Source: VXMO01 sp965219405
GTDB lineage: Bacteria; Chloroflexota; Dehalococcoidia; UBA6926
Direction: 5' to 3'
Assembly: GCA_965219405.1 (NCBI GenBank)
Contig: OZ244736.1
Coordinates: 1,550,001-1,614,000, forward strand
DNA length: 64,000 bases
Shown here: positions 37,061 to 46,334 of the stretch, piece by piece
Layout: each line of letters begins with the position of its first letter
Numbering within the stretch: position 1 is the first letter of the stretch
The notes under the pieces: model-generated
What the model was told of the DNA's origin: nothing
The model's database searches: none
The model's input: only the letters and a program-made list of their open reading frames with translations
Program-made: the position numbers and the translations under genes

Positions 37061-37214
37061 TCTCCCTCCTGAAACGCTCTATCAGTCCACAAGTGTGTCG
37101 CAGGAAAGCGCGTCACGCCGGACGCACACTTCCGTGAAGAAAGTATAGCCGCGACCCGTCATTCCCTGTTCTGCCCGCAGGACCGGAACTCCCCGTACGG
37201 GCCTATGCTCAGCT

Positions 37215-37244
37215 TTGACCACCTTTCAGTGAGCGACGTATCAT
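37215..37244 (+). promoter_or_regulatory. Promoter of the tRNA pair
   Basis: -35 box TTGACC (37215-37220), 18-base spacer, -10 box TATCAT (37239-37244), 21 bases before the 5' end of tRNA-Met. Confidence 0.65.
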
Positions 37245-37265
37245 GAATAGGTTGCGATCGTGCCC

Positions 37266-37340
37266 GGCAACGTAGCTCAGCGGCAGAGCGGGCGCTTCAT
37301 AAGCGCTAGGTCACAGGTTCGAATCCTGTCGTTGCCACCA
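37266..37340 (+). tRNA. tRNA-Met (anticodon CAT)
   Basis: Cloverleaf with acceptor GGCAACG/CGTTGCC, anticodon stem GGCGC/GCGCT around the loop TTCATAA (anticodon CAT at 37298-37300), T arm CAGG-TTCGAAT-CCTG, discriminator A and encoded CCA. The elongator type is likely: a paired first base pair and no run of three G-C pairs before the anticodon loop as in initiators. Confidence 0.93.
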
Positions 37341-37450
37341 CACGAGACACATGCTGTGGTGCGTGACGGCCGGAACCGGCGCGAAGAATCCGTCTCCGCG
37401 TGAGCTTGAGTTGCGACGCGATGGAGAACGGAAAGAGTCACGGTGAACAG

Positions 37451-37527
37451 GGGCGGTTAGCTCAGCTGGTTAGAGCGCTTCCTTCACACGGAAGAGGTCA
37501 CAGGTTCGAGTCCTGTATCGCCCACCA
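37451..37527 (+). tRNA. tRNA-Val (anticodon CAC)
   Basis: Cloverleaf with acceptor GGGCGGT/ATCGCCC, anticodon stem CTTCC/GGAAG around loop TTCACAC (anticodon CAC at 37485-37487), T arm CAGG-TTCGAGT-CCTG and encoded CCA. It reads GTG codons. Its last 15 bases recur at 41491, marking it as the likely integration target of the islet that follows. Confidence 0.94.
37513..37527 (+). repeat. Left attachment-like repeat (tRNA-Val 3' end)
   Basis: ctgtatcgcccacca, including the encoded CCA of tRNA-Val; identical to 41491-41505. Confidence 0.65.
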
Positions 37528-37640
37528 CGCTTTGCCTACAATAACTGCCGCTGAAGCCTCCTGAACACCTTACGATAAGCGAGGTTGCTCACGAGGTTGA
37601 AGACAACGTAGGCGAAGGCGCGTTCAAAGCCGAAAGGCAC

Positions 37641-40600
37641 TTAGCGCGTTCGCCTTCTTCTAATGACATAAACCAGCACAATCGTCACAGCGACCACAAC
37701 GACGATACCCGAAATGAGTGGCCACGGTGGCGGCTCAGAAACCCTTTCGTCCGTCTCCGTGGTTCCCCCCTTGGGTGTCGAGGCAACCGGCGGAACTGTG
37801 GTTGTGGGAGTTGGTATTTCAGTGGGAGTAAGGGTTGGCACGATGGTCGGCGTAAGGGTTGGCGTCGGTGAGGGAATTGCCGTCGCAGTTGCCGTGGGAG
37901 TCGGTGACGGGACTGGCGTGTTGGTTGGTGTTGGAGTCGGCGTTGGTGTGGGGGTAGGCAGAGCGAAGCCACAGGCATCGACATTGTCGGCCAGAAGGAA
38001 AGCCGGAGACCAGTTGGAAATTGGTTGTCCGCCCGATCTCTCAAGGACCCGGACAGTCAACGTCACACGGCCGATGTGTGGCCATAGGCGCCTCCCTAAA
38101 TGAGCCATATTGACCGTTATAAACGAGCGACCATCTTCCAGCCGCACCGGTTCGGCGGTTAGCTGCACTCGGTGGAGCGAAGTGAGTTTGCGAAACTCCA
38201 GCGGTATAAACCTTTGCTCCGGCAGCCCCGTGACCATCAATTCCAGCTTCGCCTCATAGTTTCTGTTGGTTTTACGAGCCACGCAGAAAGGCGGCTCCGG
38301 GCTGACAGATTCAATTAAGGCCGGGTAGGAAGGGATTGGAACGTCTTCGAGTGGGGGTGAATCGGCGGGAGAAGGAGGAGGATTGTCGAAGGGGTTCCAA
38401 TAGACGAGGACGCGACCTCGATTGATATCCCCCACGTAGAGATTGTCATTGTCGTCAAATGTAGCCGTGTACAGCATCGAGCCGTAGTCATTGAGGAAAA
38501 AGTCAGGTAGTTCCGGTCCGTCAACAGGATCATCGTAGACGCCTGCGAATCTAGGACCTACGTAGGCGTTGTATCCCACCACCATCCGATTCGTGCTGTC
38601 AAAAGCAGGCTCCCACGTGGCGGCCGTAAGGCTCTGATCATGCCGTGGGATGACTGGCGCGAGCTCCTGGGGATTGGCCCACACGTTGTTAGTTATCCCT
38701 GCTGACCGCCTGAACTCGGATGTCGCCGGCGGTCCAAAAACTGTTTCGAGAGCGTCGGTAGGCGTTGATTCCGCTTCAAAAAGCAATAGGCGCAAATTGC
38801 CATTGACTTCCAACGCGTGGTCGGACACGAACAGATTATTCTCTCTGTCTACGGACAAGCCGCCTGGATAACACAGATCATCCAGTGAAACTCTGCCCAA
38901 GCGTCCCTGATTGCACTGTGTGCTCGTGGCATCCTCCTGCCCCAGAACCACGTCGATCACAGGGTTTGTCAGCGGATCGCGAATTCGGATGACGCGGTGA
39001 TTGTCCGTGTCACTCAACCACAGGAATTCACCTGGGCCAACTGGTGCAATCCCTTGTATGCCGAACCCGAGGGTGATCTCGTCGTCTGTACCGAGTACGG
39101 GCAACGAGGCGGTCTGTTTCCAGATGGTGTGTAGAGGCACGGAGTACTCGGTCAGCGGGAGTTGGTACACGTCAATGAAATGTCTGCCTTCGAATGACAA
39201 TACCCACAACCTGCCAGCCTGATCTACCTTTATCCTGCCACAGCAATCCTGCCATTCACCAACGGCAAATTCGTCTCCAATGATGCCGTCGGCGGGCCGT
39301 CCGTTACTCAGCGTGTTGAGTCCGTTCCAGAACATGAGCCTCTTCGTGTCAGAGACGATGAGCTGATCCCTCCACGTTGCGACGCCCCGGGGTGAATGGA
39401 TTCCATACCTGTCTCTGAAATTGTCTTCAAACGGAGGGTAGAACAAACGCCTGTCTGGGTTAATGGGTCTATTGGCTTCCTCCCCGGAGCTCGGCACTGG
39501 AAAGCGAAACACGTCAGCGGGGTCGTGATAGGCGGGGATCAGCACATTACCCAACGAATCCAGTCCAATGCTTCCTCCTATGAAACAGCTATACTCTCCT
39601 CCTGGCACACCGAACAGCGCCGGTTCGCATCGTCTGTTCGGCTCATGCGATTTCTTCCACAGCGTCCTGAGTACTGTGGAGCCTAAGGGATCCCACAGCT
39701 CAACCATGTAATTCCCTGTATCGACGATCCAGATACCGCGGCCAAATGGATCAAATTCGACGGACGTTGGATGGTGGAGCTGGCTGGCAAACGTCATTGC
39801 CGCCCTTTGTCCGGATTTGAATGGCGGTTCAAATACTAGAATCCGGTCGTTGGCAGCGTCCGCCACGTACAGGCGCCCCTCCGGGTCAAAGGTCACAGAT
39901 GAAGGTGCGTGCATCCTGTTGAGAGAGCTTCCCGGCTCCGCACGTGTGAAGACTGATTGACCCAGGACAAGATCGGCAGTTTTGGCGGGTTCTCCAGTGG
40001 CTCGGTCGACAGGGAAGCGCAGAACACGATTGTTTCCGGTATCTGCCACCCATAGGTTGCCATCGGAGTCAATTTCTACACCGGAGCCGAATCGATTCAA
40101 CGTGAAGATAACCGAGTGAGAGTGGAAACAGAGAGACTCCGCAGTAGGTTTCTCAAAATTGCCTCGATTGCACACCATGCCGGAATAATCTGCCTGCCCC
40201 CAGACTTGATCAGCGACGCCGTCATTCTCGAATGGCGCCTCATACTTCAACACCCTGTGGTTGAAGGAATCGGGAACGTACAGATGTCCATCGTTATCGA
40301 CGGCCATCGTCACGAGTGAATAGGCCTCCCCCGGGCTGAGAGAGTGATCGGGCACGCCGCACAGTGTCTCGGCATCCGGTCGTGATCGATACGGAAAACG
40401 TTGCACCCCACTGTCTCCGTTGCACGCGCTATGGTCGTATCCGGAGGGTTGTCCAATCAGGATGTCGGCGGAACAGGCTCCTTCTCCCTCATAGCATTTG
40501 GCAAGATCGATCCCCAGAATGCGGTTGTTGCCGGAGTCCCAGATGTAGGCCCTGCCCGGCTCGACCGACCGGTCAACAACAATCCCGCCCGGATTATTCA

Positions 40601-41252
40601 CCTTGAATGGCACGACACTCTTTGGGGCTATCTGTGAAAAGTCCGGCTTTCCTATCACGATGTCTGCCCACAGATCGCCCGCTTGCCCCCGTATTGGGGA
40701 TGCGCCGCGGACCGAACCGGGAGCTGGGGTTGAGGTCGGTGGCGGTACCGCCGCTTTACATGAAGCCCCGTCTCTGGCGAGCAAGAAATTGTCTGACCAA
40801 TTGGAGAGGCCTTTCCCGTCCTCATCCAGTAGGCGTACCTGGAGAAAGAACACCGGTGAGTGCTCCAGGTTATTCGCCAGCGATCCCAGATCAAGGGCGA
40901 TGCGCTCGGGGCTTCCCCAATTGACCTCCGGCCCAAAGATGAAGTAAGGGTCTAGCGTATCCAGACGTCTTCGAATCTGAAGCCGGGAATTCGGTGTGGT
41001 GTTCAGATCCACTCCCGTGATGGTGAGAGTTCTTTCGCTTGCTGCGCCGGAATTCAGAATGAGACAAGAGGGTGGAGTCGGTTCAACAGAATGGATAACT
41101 GGCTGCGAGTCTTGCGCCAAAACAGAGTGCAGCAGGCCTCCATCCCAGAATTGAGCCCAGATGAGAAGCGCCAGAGGTATGAGCCCGATCAGGGCCACAA
41201 TCCCGATACGCCTCTTTAACTCGCTTCTGACAACTCTTGAATGCATCGTCAT
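37641..41252 (-). CDS. Large exported NHL-type beta-propeller protein with membrane anchor
   Basis: A 1203-residue surface protein. An N-terminal hydrophobic segment (about 16-45) ends at VLAQDSQ, a probable signal peptide. An SVEPTPPSC module (about 50-165) follows, then a Thr/Pro-rich stretch, and then a long region of NHL-type repeats (GIVVDRSVEPGRAYIWDSGN, VAVDNDGHLYVPDSFNHRVL-like, ADTGNNRVLRFP, YVADAANDRILVFEPP). Near the end the SVxPxPPxC module recurs, ending NWSPAFLLADNVDACG. A PTPTPT linker, one transmembrane helix (WPLISGIVVVVAVTIVLVYV) and a basic tail finish it. A cell-surface binding protein is likely. It is the only gene of the tRNA-Val islet. No Shine-Dalgarno is obvious. Confidence 0.8.
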   Translation of the reverse strand: MTMHSRVVRSELKRRIGIVALIGLIPLALLIWAQFWDGGLLHSVLAQDSQPVIHSVEPTPPSCLILNSGAASERTLTITGVDLNTTPNSRLQIRRRLDTLDPYFIFGPEVNWGSPERIALDLGSLANNLEHSPVFFLQVRLLDEDGKGLSNWSDNFLLARDGASCKAAVPPPTSTPAPGSVRGASPIRGQAGDLWADIVIGKPDFSQIAPKSVVPFKVNNPGGIVVDRSVEPGRAYIWDSGNNRILGIDLAKCYEGEGACSADILIGQPSGYDHSACNGDSGVQRFPYRSRPDAETLCGVPDHSLSPGEAYSLVTMAVDNDGHLYVPDSFNHRVLKYEAPFENDGVADQVWGQADYSGMVCNRGNFEKPTAESLCFHSHSVIFTLNRFGSGVEIDSDGNLWVADTGNNRVLRFPVDRATGEPAKTADLVLGQSVFTRAEPGSSLNRMHAPSSVTFDPEGRLYVADAANDRILVFEPPFKSGQRAAMTFASQLHHPTSVEFDPFGRGIWIVDTGNYMVELWDPLGSTVLRTLWKKSHEPNRRCEPALFGVPGGEYSCFIGGSIGLDSLGNVLIPAYHDPADVFRFPVPSSGEEANRPINPDRRLFYPPFEDNFRDRYGIHSPRGVATWRDQLIVSDTKRLMFWNGLNTLSNGRPADGIIGDEFAVGEWQDCCGRIKVDQAGRLWVLSFEGRHFIDVYQLPLTEYSVPLHTIWKQTASLPVLGTDDEITLGFGIQGIAPVGPGEFLWLSDTDNHRVIRIRDPLTNPVIDVVLGQEDATSTQCNQGRLGRVSLDDLCYPGGLSVDRENNLFVSDHALEVNGNLRLLLFEAESTPTDALETVFGPPATSEFRRSAGITNNVWANPQELAPVIPRHDQSLTAATWEPAFDSTNRMVVGYNAYVGPRFAGVYDDPVDGPELPDFFLNDYGSMLYTATFDDNDNLYVGDINRGRVLVYWNPFDNPPPSPADSPPLEDVPIPSYPALIESVSPEPPFCVARKTNRNYEAKLELMVTGLPEQRFIPLEFRKLTSLHRVQLTAEPVRLEDGRSFITVNMAHLGRRLWPHIGRVTLTVRVLERSGGQPISNWSPAFLLADNVDACGFALPTPTPTPTPTPTNTPVPSPTPTATATAIPSPTPTLTPTIVPTLTPTEIPTPTTTVPPVASTPKGGTTETDERVSEPPPWPLISGIVVVVAVTIVLVYVIRRRRTR

Positions 41253-41919
41253 TTTGGCATTTCAGCCCACCGCTTTAAGTGCGTCATGGTTGGGTTCGGG
41301 CCACAGCACTCTTCAAAAATGGCGCCTGCCGTTCAGTATATGAGAACGGGCCTTACCTACGGGCGCAGCTTGCCGTCCCAGCAGTAGCATTTGGTGGCAG
41401 GCACGGAGAGACGCATAGGGTAAGAAAGGAATAGAAGGACATCTACCACTCCACCACCAGCTCAAACAACCGCTCAGTTCGCAATATTGACTGTATCGCC
41501 CACCAAGATCTTTTCTCGTGCTGGGGAGCTCGGCTTTCCGGTCAGGAGTGCCACTTTATCCGGAATCCAACATTGTCAATGTGCGGCCATGACATGCTCA
41601 CTTCCCTGGCGCCCCGGAGATCAGATCGTCATGCGGAACATCTGGGGTAAGGAGATTCCCGACGCGTGGCCAATGATAGGCATCGAAGACAGCCCAGGCC
41701 CGAAAAACCTTGAGCCTCACAGGTCTCTCACAGTCAGTTTGGTAAAATGCAGAGGACGACTGCCCATTTTGGGGGAGGGTTTCATTTGGCATTCGACAGG
41801 CCGGTAGATGGAATAGAGACGGCCGTGACAGCAGTCCGTGTTGCTGTAGGCTCAGCGACTCGGCCCGCCTTCCGTTCTATGAAAGTTCAAGTGGTCCCGG
41901 GCTAGCGAGGTTAAGGAAA
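41253..41919. other. Gene-poor gap of 667 bases
   Basis: No convincing gene. It holds the right attachment-like repeat at 41491-41505. Just left of and across it, a short - strand reading RSWWAIQSILRTERLFELVV ends at a stop near 41440 and looks like the tail of a lost gene. A + strand frame at 41487-41807 lacks a ribosome site and family resemblance. Confidence 0.5.
41491..41505 (+). repeat. Right attachment-like repeat
   Basis: Identical to the last 15 bases of tRNA-Val (ctgtatcgcccacca), same orientation, 3978 bases downstream; flanking bases differ on both sides. Confidence 0.65.
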
Positions 41920-43131
41920 ATGTCAAAGTCAATTGTTAGACTGCTGATAGGCATAGCAGCACTTGCCATGCTTCTGGCCGGATGTTCCGATGAGCCAACC
42001 CCTTCGCCGGTGGCCAAGATTCTTCCTGGCTCCACGGCCGCACCGACATCCGTTCCTACGCCTACGGCCACGCCTACACCCTCTCAGACCTCGACGCCTT
42101 CAACCCTTCCTACACCCACAGCCACACCCACGCCGATACCTACGCCCACGGCCACACCCACACCAGAGTCTATCGCTATTACAAGCCCGCAGATATACAA
42201 CGATAACGTGTTTGTTCTACCCGTTGCGGAAAACCTCGCTAATGCTTGGTTTACTGCGACGTTGACAGAATACACAGCACGCTTCTATGAATACTTCAAC
42301 GATAAGTTCGATTTCCTAGTATTTGTGGCCAACGTGACCAGTGACCGGCTTGATCCCGATTCTCCTCACGGCGCCTACTATAATTCGGTAAAGAACGATG
42401 TAAAGGGAGTTGGGCAGCCGATTTACACCGACGGCCAGAGTTGGGGGTCAGCGGAACAGCTTCAGGGCGTGATCTTCATCAATACCTATGACTACAGCTG
42501 GGGGGGAGACATTGTTAATGGTACGCTTCTCCACGAGTTGATGCATCGGTGGGCGAACTTTATCGTGCCACCTTATCCACATTGGGGATTCATCAGCGAA
42601 GACTGTATTCTGGACGGGTATGACATTTCCGCGATGATAGATCTCGGTGACGGGAGGTATTCACACGAATTCAGCACAAGTTTCGTGTACTGCCCCATAG
42701 AATTGTACCTGGCGGGCCTCATACCTCCAGAGGACGTCCCGGATTTCCGGATTGCGGTGGACGGCGAGTGGCTGCGGGACGAGGAAGGCAATATCATTAT
42801 TGAGGATGACAATGGGTATCGTGTGTTCACCGCGAGTGGGTTCGAGACGTATACGGTTGATGACATCATCGCTGAGCATGGACCACGAGTCCCTGACACT
42901 TCCCAGGCTCAGAAGGACTTTCGCGCTGCAGTTGTTTTGCTGGTTGGTGCGGACTACCCGGCGACCTCGGAGATACTGGACCGCCTGAGCTATGACGTAT
43001 CTTGGTTCAGCCACCCAGGTGAGCGTGACCACAACTTGGACCAGAGGTATCACAATTTCTATAAGGCAACCGGAGGCAGAGGTACGATCACCATGGACGG
43101 CCTGTCGCAGTTCCTGAAAGATAGTGAGTAG
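41920..43131 (+). CDS. Exported lipoprotein with HExxH motif, putative metallopeptidase
   Basis: A 403-residue lipoprotein: signal peptide with lipobox LLAGC (Cys22), a Thr/Pro-rich linker to about residue 85, then a globular domain. HELMH at residues 205-209 is a zinc-protease motif, followed by WANFIVPPYPHWGF. The segment CPIELYLAGLIPPEDVPDF is typical of secreted zincin-like proteins in Chloroflexota. The third zinc ligand is not certain. Codon use is more relaxed than in flanking housekeeping genes, so it may be part of the acquired region next to the islet. Confidence 0.75.
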   Translation: MSKSIVRLLIGIAALAMLLAGCSDEPTPSPVAKILPGSTAAPTSVPTPTATPTPSQTSTPSTLPTPTATPTPIPTPTATPTPESIAITSPQIYNDNVFVLPVAENLANAWFTATLTEYTARFYEYFNDKFDFLVFVANVTSDRLDPDSPHGAYYNSVKNDVKGVGQPIYTDGQSWGSAEQLQGVIFINTYDYSWGGDIVNGTLLHELMHRWANFIVPPYPHWGFISEDCILDGYDISAMIDLGDGRYSHEFSTSFVYCPIELYLAGLIPPEDVPDFRIAVDGEWLRDEEGNIIIEDDNGYRVFTASGFETYTVDDIIAEHGPRVPDTSQAQKDFRAAVVLLVGADYPATSEILDRLSYDVSWFSHPGERDHNLDQRYHNFYKATGGRGTITMDGLSQFLKDSE

Positions 43132-43549
43132 CCGGTAGTTGTCGAGGTGAGATGCACGGAAGCGTGCACACGAAGCCGCCACGCTTGACAAAATCAAGAA
43201 CCTTTACGATTGCCTTCACCCTGGCGCTGTAATCAGGCTCCCCGCCCGGTGCGCCACTGAAGCCCGTCGGACGGGGATGCGGAGCGTCGAGGCTGGGACG
43301 CGTCTGAAGCGGGAGAGTTCGTCCACGGTGATCAGGGACGCGACGCACAGCAGCCGAAGGTAATTCCTCGCAAGCTATTGTGCAGGAGTGGATTTGTGGT
43401 ATTCAGCCGGTGCGCGATCTTTGCAATTGGATTTAAGTGACGAGATTGTGTAGGATTCCGATAGTTGGCATCGGCAGTCCCATATGTCGCAGCGTGGCGT
43501 AGAGGGAATCTACACTCAGCACATTGATGCTGAAGGAGGATTGGTAGGC
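43132..43549. other. Gene-poor gap of 418 bases
   Basis: No supported gene. On the - strand, a frame from 43348 gives GGEPDYSARVKAIVKVLDF followed by FVCTLP; similar DNA in the same order occurs at 46197-46260, so this may be a decayed fragment of a repeated element. A GGAGG ribosome site for the next gene lies at about 43534. Confidence 0.4.
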
Positions 43550-44110
43550 ATGGAAGGCATCTTCTTCTTGTTGATAGGGGCGGCGATCTTTTCGCAGTCC
43601 TGGTATGTACTCGGCTTGTTGTCCGAAGGGCGCACCACCGGTGTGCTCCTCGCAATGCTTGGCCTGCTGACTCTCGGGACCTTCATGTTCAGCACAACCG
43701 TAACGCCGACGCTGATTTCGGGCGAAGGCTCGACGGCGTTGCTGACCGCATTTACTGCGCTCATCATCCTCTGGGCCATCTACGCTGTTACAGTCGGGAC
43801 TCACGGCATCTGGGACCTCGACACACGAGCCATCGGCTTCTACGGCGCCTTCCTGTCCATAGCGTCCCTGGTCGTATTCCTCGTTTTCGCCATCTCGATG
43901 GCTGATGGCGGGGTGTTCGAGCACTCCCTGGACATATGGCTCTCCATGTCGATCGTGCCCTTCCTGCTCTCCATCATCTCCGGTCTCGTGTTCTTCTACA
44001 TGGCCCTTGAGTTCCAGGTACTGAGACTGGTTACAGGCTGGTTCATGCTCTTCGGCGGTGCAGTCATCGGGCTTGTGGGGCTCTGGGCCCTCGCATCGGT
44101 CGTCTCATAA
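43550..44110 (+). CDS. Six-helix membrane protein, AmiS/UreI-like
   Basis: A 186-residue protein of six or seven hydrophobic segments, starting MEGIFFLLIGAAIFSQSWYV. The spacing, the loop THGIWDLDTRAIGFYGAFLS and the last helix RLVTGWFMLFGGAVIGLVG recall AmiS/UreI proton-gated urea/amide channels, but identity is low and I would not insist. The ATG at 43550 has AAGGAGG ten bases upstream; an in-frame ATG 66 bases earlier lacks one. It precedes the PrkA gene by 90 bases. No urease or amidase genes are in the window. Confidence 0.5.
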   Translation: MEGIFFLLIGAAIFSQSWYVLGLLSEGRTTGVLLAMLGLLTLGTFMFSTTVTPTLISGEGSTALLTAFTALIILWAIYAVTVGTHGIWDLDTRAIGFYGAFLSIASLVVFLVFAISMADGGVFEHSLDIWLSMSIVPFLLSIISGLVFFYMALEFQVLRLVTGWFMLFGGAVIGLVGLWALASVVS

Positions 44111-44200
44111 ACTGAGACGGCCTGAGGCCGGCTGGCACGTTGGGGACCACCATAAACGAGTCGTCAGGGGACTTTGTCCCCTTGGCAGTGTGAGGATTGT

Positions 44201-46186
44201 ATGACAGCTGAACTTACGGTCGAGGCCATCATATCCGAGGCCGAGAGCGAAGCCACTAGGTACTCTTGGGAGGGAACCTTCAAGGACTACCTTCGCATCG
44301 TCTCGGAAGACCCCTCAAAGAGCAGGCTCTCGCACGCATACATCCATGACGCCATTGTGGCCGAGGGCTCAGGTGTTACGCCTGACGGCGACCGTGTATA
44401 CGATCTGTTCCAGGATGAGCTATTCGGTCTGGAGGAGCCGCTGGACCGCATCGTTCAGTACTTTTCTGCCTCTGCGCAGCGATTCGAAGTGCGTAAACGC
44501 ATCCTGCTGCTCCTTGGCCCCCCGGCTAGCGGCAAGTCCACTGTCACTGAACTCATCAAGAGCGCCATGGAGGCTCACTCCAGAAGCGACGACGGCATCG
44601 TTTACGCTATCAAGGGCTGTCCGATGCAGGAAGATCCCCTACACCTGATCCCTGGGAGTCTCAGGACTCAACTCCGCGAACAACGTGGGATCCACATAGA
44701 GGGCGACCTTTGTCCGCGATGCCGCTACATGGTCAATTCCGAATATCAGGGCCGCTACGCGGAAGTGCCGGTCGAGCGCGTGACATTCTCTGAGCGAGGG
44801 GCGATTGGCATCGGCTATTTCATGGCCAACAACCCTAACCCCTCAGACTCCCTGCTTGTCGGCAGTGTCAATACCGACCAACTCGAGGGCGACCGGCTTA
44901 AGGTCGCGGGTAAGGCATTCCGGCTCGACGGGGAACTCAACGTCGCCAACCGCGGCATGATTGAGATGGTCGAAATGTTCAAGGCTGACAGGCATCTGCT
45001 GACGACGCTCCTGAGCCTCGCGCAGGAGCAGATCATCAAGATGGAAAGGTTCGGCTCCGTCTACGCCGACGAGGTCATAGTCGGTCATTCCAATCAGGGT
45101 GACTTCGAGGATTTCTCACGGGACAAGAGTTCCGAAGCCCTTAAGGATCGCATCATCGCGGTGAACATCCCCTACAACCTAAAGGTGACGGAAGAAGTCA
45201 AGATTTACCAAAAGATGATGCAGTCGAGCCTCATGGGGAACGCGCACATCGCCCCGTTAACCCTGAAAGTGGCCAGTGCATTCTCTGTATTCGCACGACT
45301 CGATCCGCCGGATCGCCACGGGATGTCCATGCTGGACAAACTAAAGCTTTACGATGGTGACGTTGTGCCCAACTTCGCTCGGCGGGATGTCCGTGAGATG
45401 CAGCGCCACCATCCGATGGAGGGCATGTCCGGAATCTCGCCCAGATACGTGATGAACCGCATTGGGGCGGCGGCTAGCGAGCCTAACATCCAGTGCATCA
45501 CCCCCTTCGCTGCTCTGAGCAGCCTCTGGGAAGGCCTGGATGAAAACGTCAGCTACGAGGCCGAAATCGCGACAAAGATCTCCCTTATAACTGACACGGT
45601 CAAGGTGTACGACGCTCTGGCCGTGCGGGATGTGCAGATGGCTAGCGAGGAAGCGTTCGAGGCAAGGGCCAAGGATCTGCTTACCGGCTATCTTGCTGAT
45701 GTCCGGGCGTATTTGAAGGACATCTCCAGGAAAGACTATAGGCCCACCCGTGCCGATGCCGAAAGGGAGCGCGACATGCGGGCAATAGAGCGTGTCCACG
45801 GCATTACTGATCGGAGCAAGGAAGAATTTCGGCGTGAGATAAACGCATACGTGGCCGCGTGGCGGAGCAACGGCAAGTCCTTCGAATACGACTCCGAGCC
45901 TCGTCTCAAGGAAGCTATCGAAAAGCAACTCCTTATCTCGCGGGACGATCTCAACAAGAGCCTGACTCGCCCCCGCTTCGCCAGGCAACGCGCCAACTGG
46001 ACGCAGCGTTGGAATAGCATCACTTCCAGGCTGATCGATTCCTATGGCTATTGCAGTACGTGTGCTGACGACGTAGTCAACTACGTCAACCACATCCTGA
46101 AGGGCCGTGCGTCCATCAAGGCCCCTAAGAACGAGGGCGTTGAGTGGCTCTGGGAGAAGTATCCCAAGAGGGAATCGACTAGGTAA
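44201..46186 (+). CDS. prkA: PrkA-type serine protein kinase / AAA ATPase
   Basis: A 661-residue protein of the PrkA/YeaG family. An N-terminal part (YSWEGTFKDYLRIVSEDPS, HAYIHDAIVAEG) is followed by an AAA domain with Walker A GPPASGKST near residues 106-114, then KGCPMQEDPLHLIP, a Cys pair (LCPRCRYMV), GSVNTDQLEG and NRGMIEMVEMFK, all family markers. The C-terminal kinase-like domain follows. PrkA proteins act in starvation and stress; partners YeaH/SpoVR are not nearby. The ATG at 44201 was preferred to one 27 bases upstream because the family starts there. Confidence 0.92.
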   Translation: MTAELTVEAIISEAESEATRYSWEGTFKDYLRIVSEDPSKSRLSHAYIHDAIVAEGSGVTPDGDRVYDLFQDELFGLEEPLDRIVQYFSASAQRFEVRKRILLLLGPPASGKSTVTELIKSAMEAHSRSDDGIVYAIKGCPMQEDPLHLIPGSLRTQLREQRGIHIEGDLCPRCRYMVNSEYQGRYAEVPVERVTFSERGAIGIGYFMANNPNPSDSLLVGSVNTDQLEGDRLKVAGKAFRLDGELNVANRGMIEMVEMFKADRHLLTTLLSLAQEQIIKMERFGSVYADEVIVGHSNQGDFEDFSRDKSSEALKDRIIAVNIPYNLKVTEEVKIYQKMMQSSLMGNAHIAPLTLKVASAFSVFARLDPPDRHGMSMLDKLKLYDGDVVPNFARRDVREMQRHHPMEGMSGISPRYVMNRIGAAASEPNIQCITPFAALSSLWEGLDENVSYEAEIATKISLITDTVKVYDALAVRDVQMASEEAFEARAKDLLTGYLADVRAYLKDISRKDYRPTRADAERERDMRAIERVHGITDRSKEEFRREINAYVAAWRSNGKSFEYDSEPRLKEAIEKQLLISRDDLNKSLTRPRFARQRANWTQRWNSITSRLIDSYGYCSTCADDVVNYVNHILKGRASIKAPKNEGVEWLWEKYPKRESTR

Positions 46187-46196
46187 CAGTTCTCAG

Positions 46197-46307
46197 TCAC
46201 GTAAGCGTGGACACGGGATCGAACCGTTCTATCAACTCAGGCTCACCACCATTCTTCTGAACGTCTCCGGGTACTGCTAAGCTGGCAGATGCGATTGCCT
46301 CCTCCAT
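46197..46307 (-). other. Possible 36-codon gene remnant
   Basis: A short - strand frame, MEEAIASASLAVPGDVQKN, continuing GGEPELIERFDPVSTLT to a stop. No ribosome site. The GGEP and VSTLT parts share DNA with the gap at 43.1-43.3 kb, so it is more likely a fragment of a dispersed element than an expressed gene. Confidence 0.25.
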
Positions 46308-46334
46308 TAGAGTGACTCTGACACAGAGCGTCCG

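Larger units (their letters stand above)
37513..41505. mobile_element. Putative 4 kb genomic islet integrated at tRNA-Val
   Basis: The 15 bases ctgtatcgcccacca that end tRNA-Val (37513-37527) are repeated in the same orientation at 41491-41505. A duplicated tRNA 3' end is the standard mark of site-specific integration. The interval holds one large - strand gene with codon use freer than its neighbours and no visible integrase, so it is either a non-autonomous passenger or an element that lost its integrase. Confidence 0.6.

Noticed and set aside
41487..41807. A 106-codon + strand frame in the 667-base gap
   Set aside because: No ribosome site, no recognisable motif, and it begins inside the attachment-like repeat.
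37641..44110. Extending the tRNA-Val islet to about 44 kb on the basis of codon use
   Set aside because: No further copy of the tRNA-Val 3' end was found beyond 41505, so the boundary is kept at the repeat.
46205..46225. A T-arm-like stretch (acggttcgatcccgt on the - strand) suggesting a tRNA
   Set aside because: No acceptor, D arm or anticodon arm could be folded around it.
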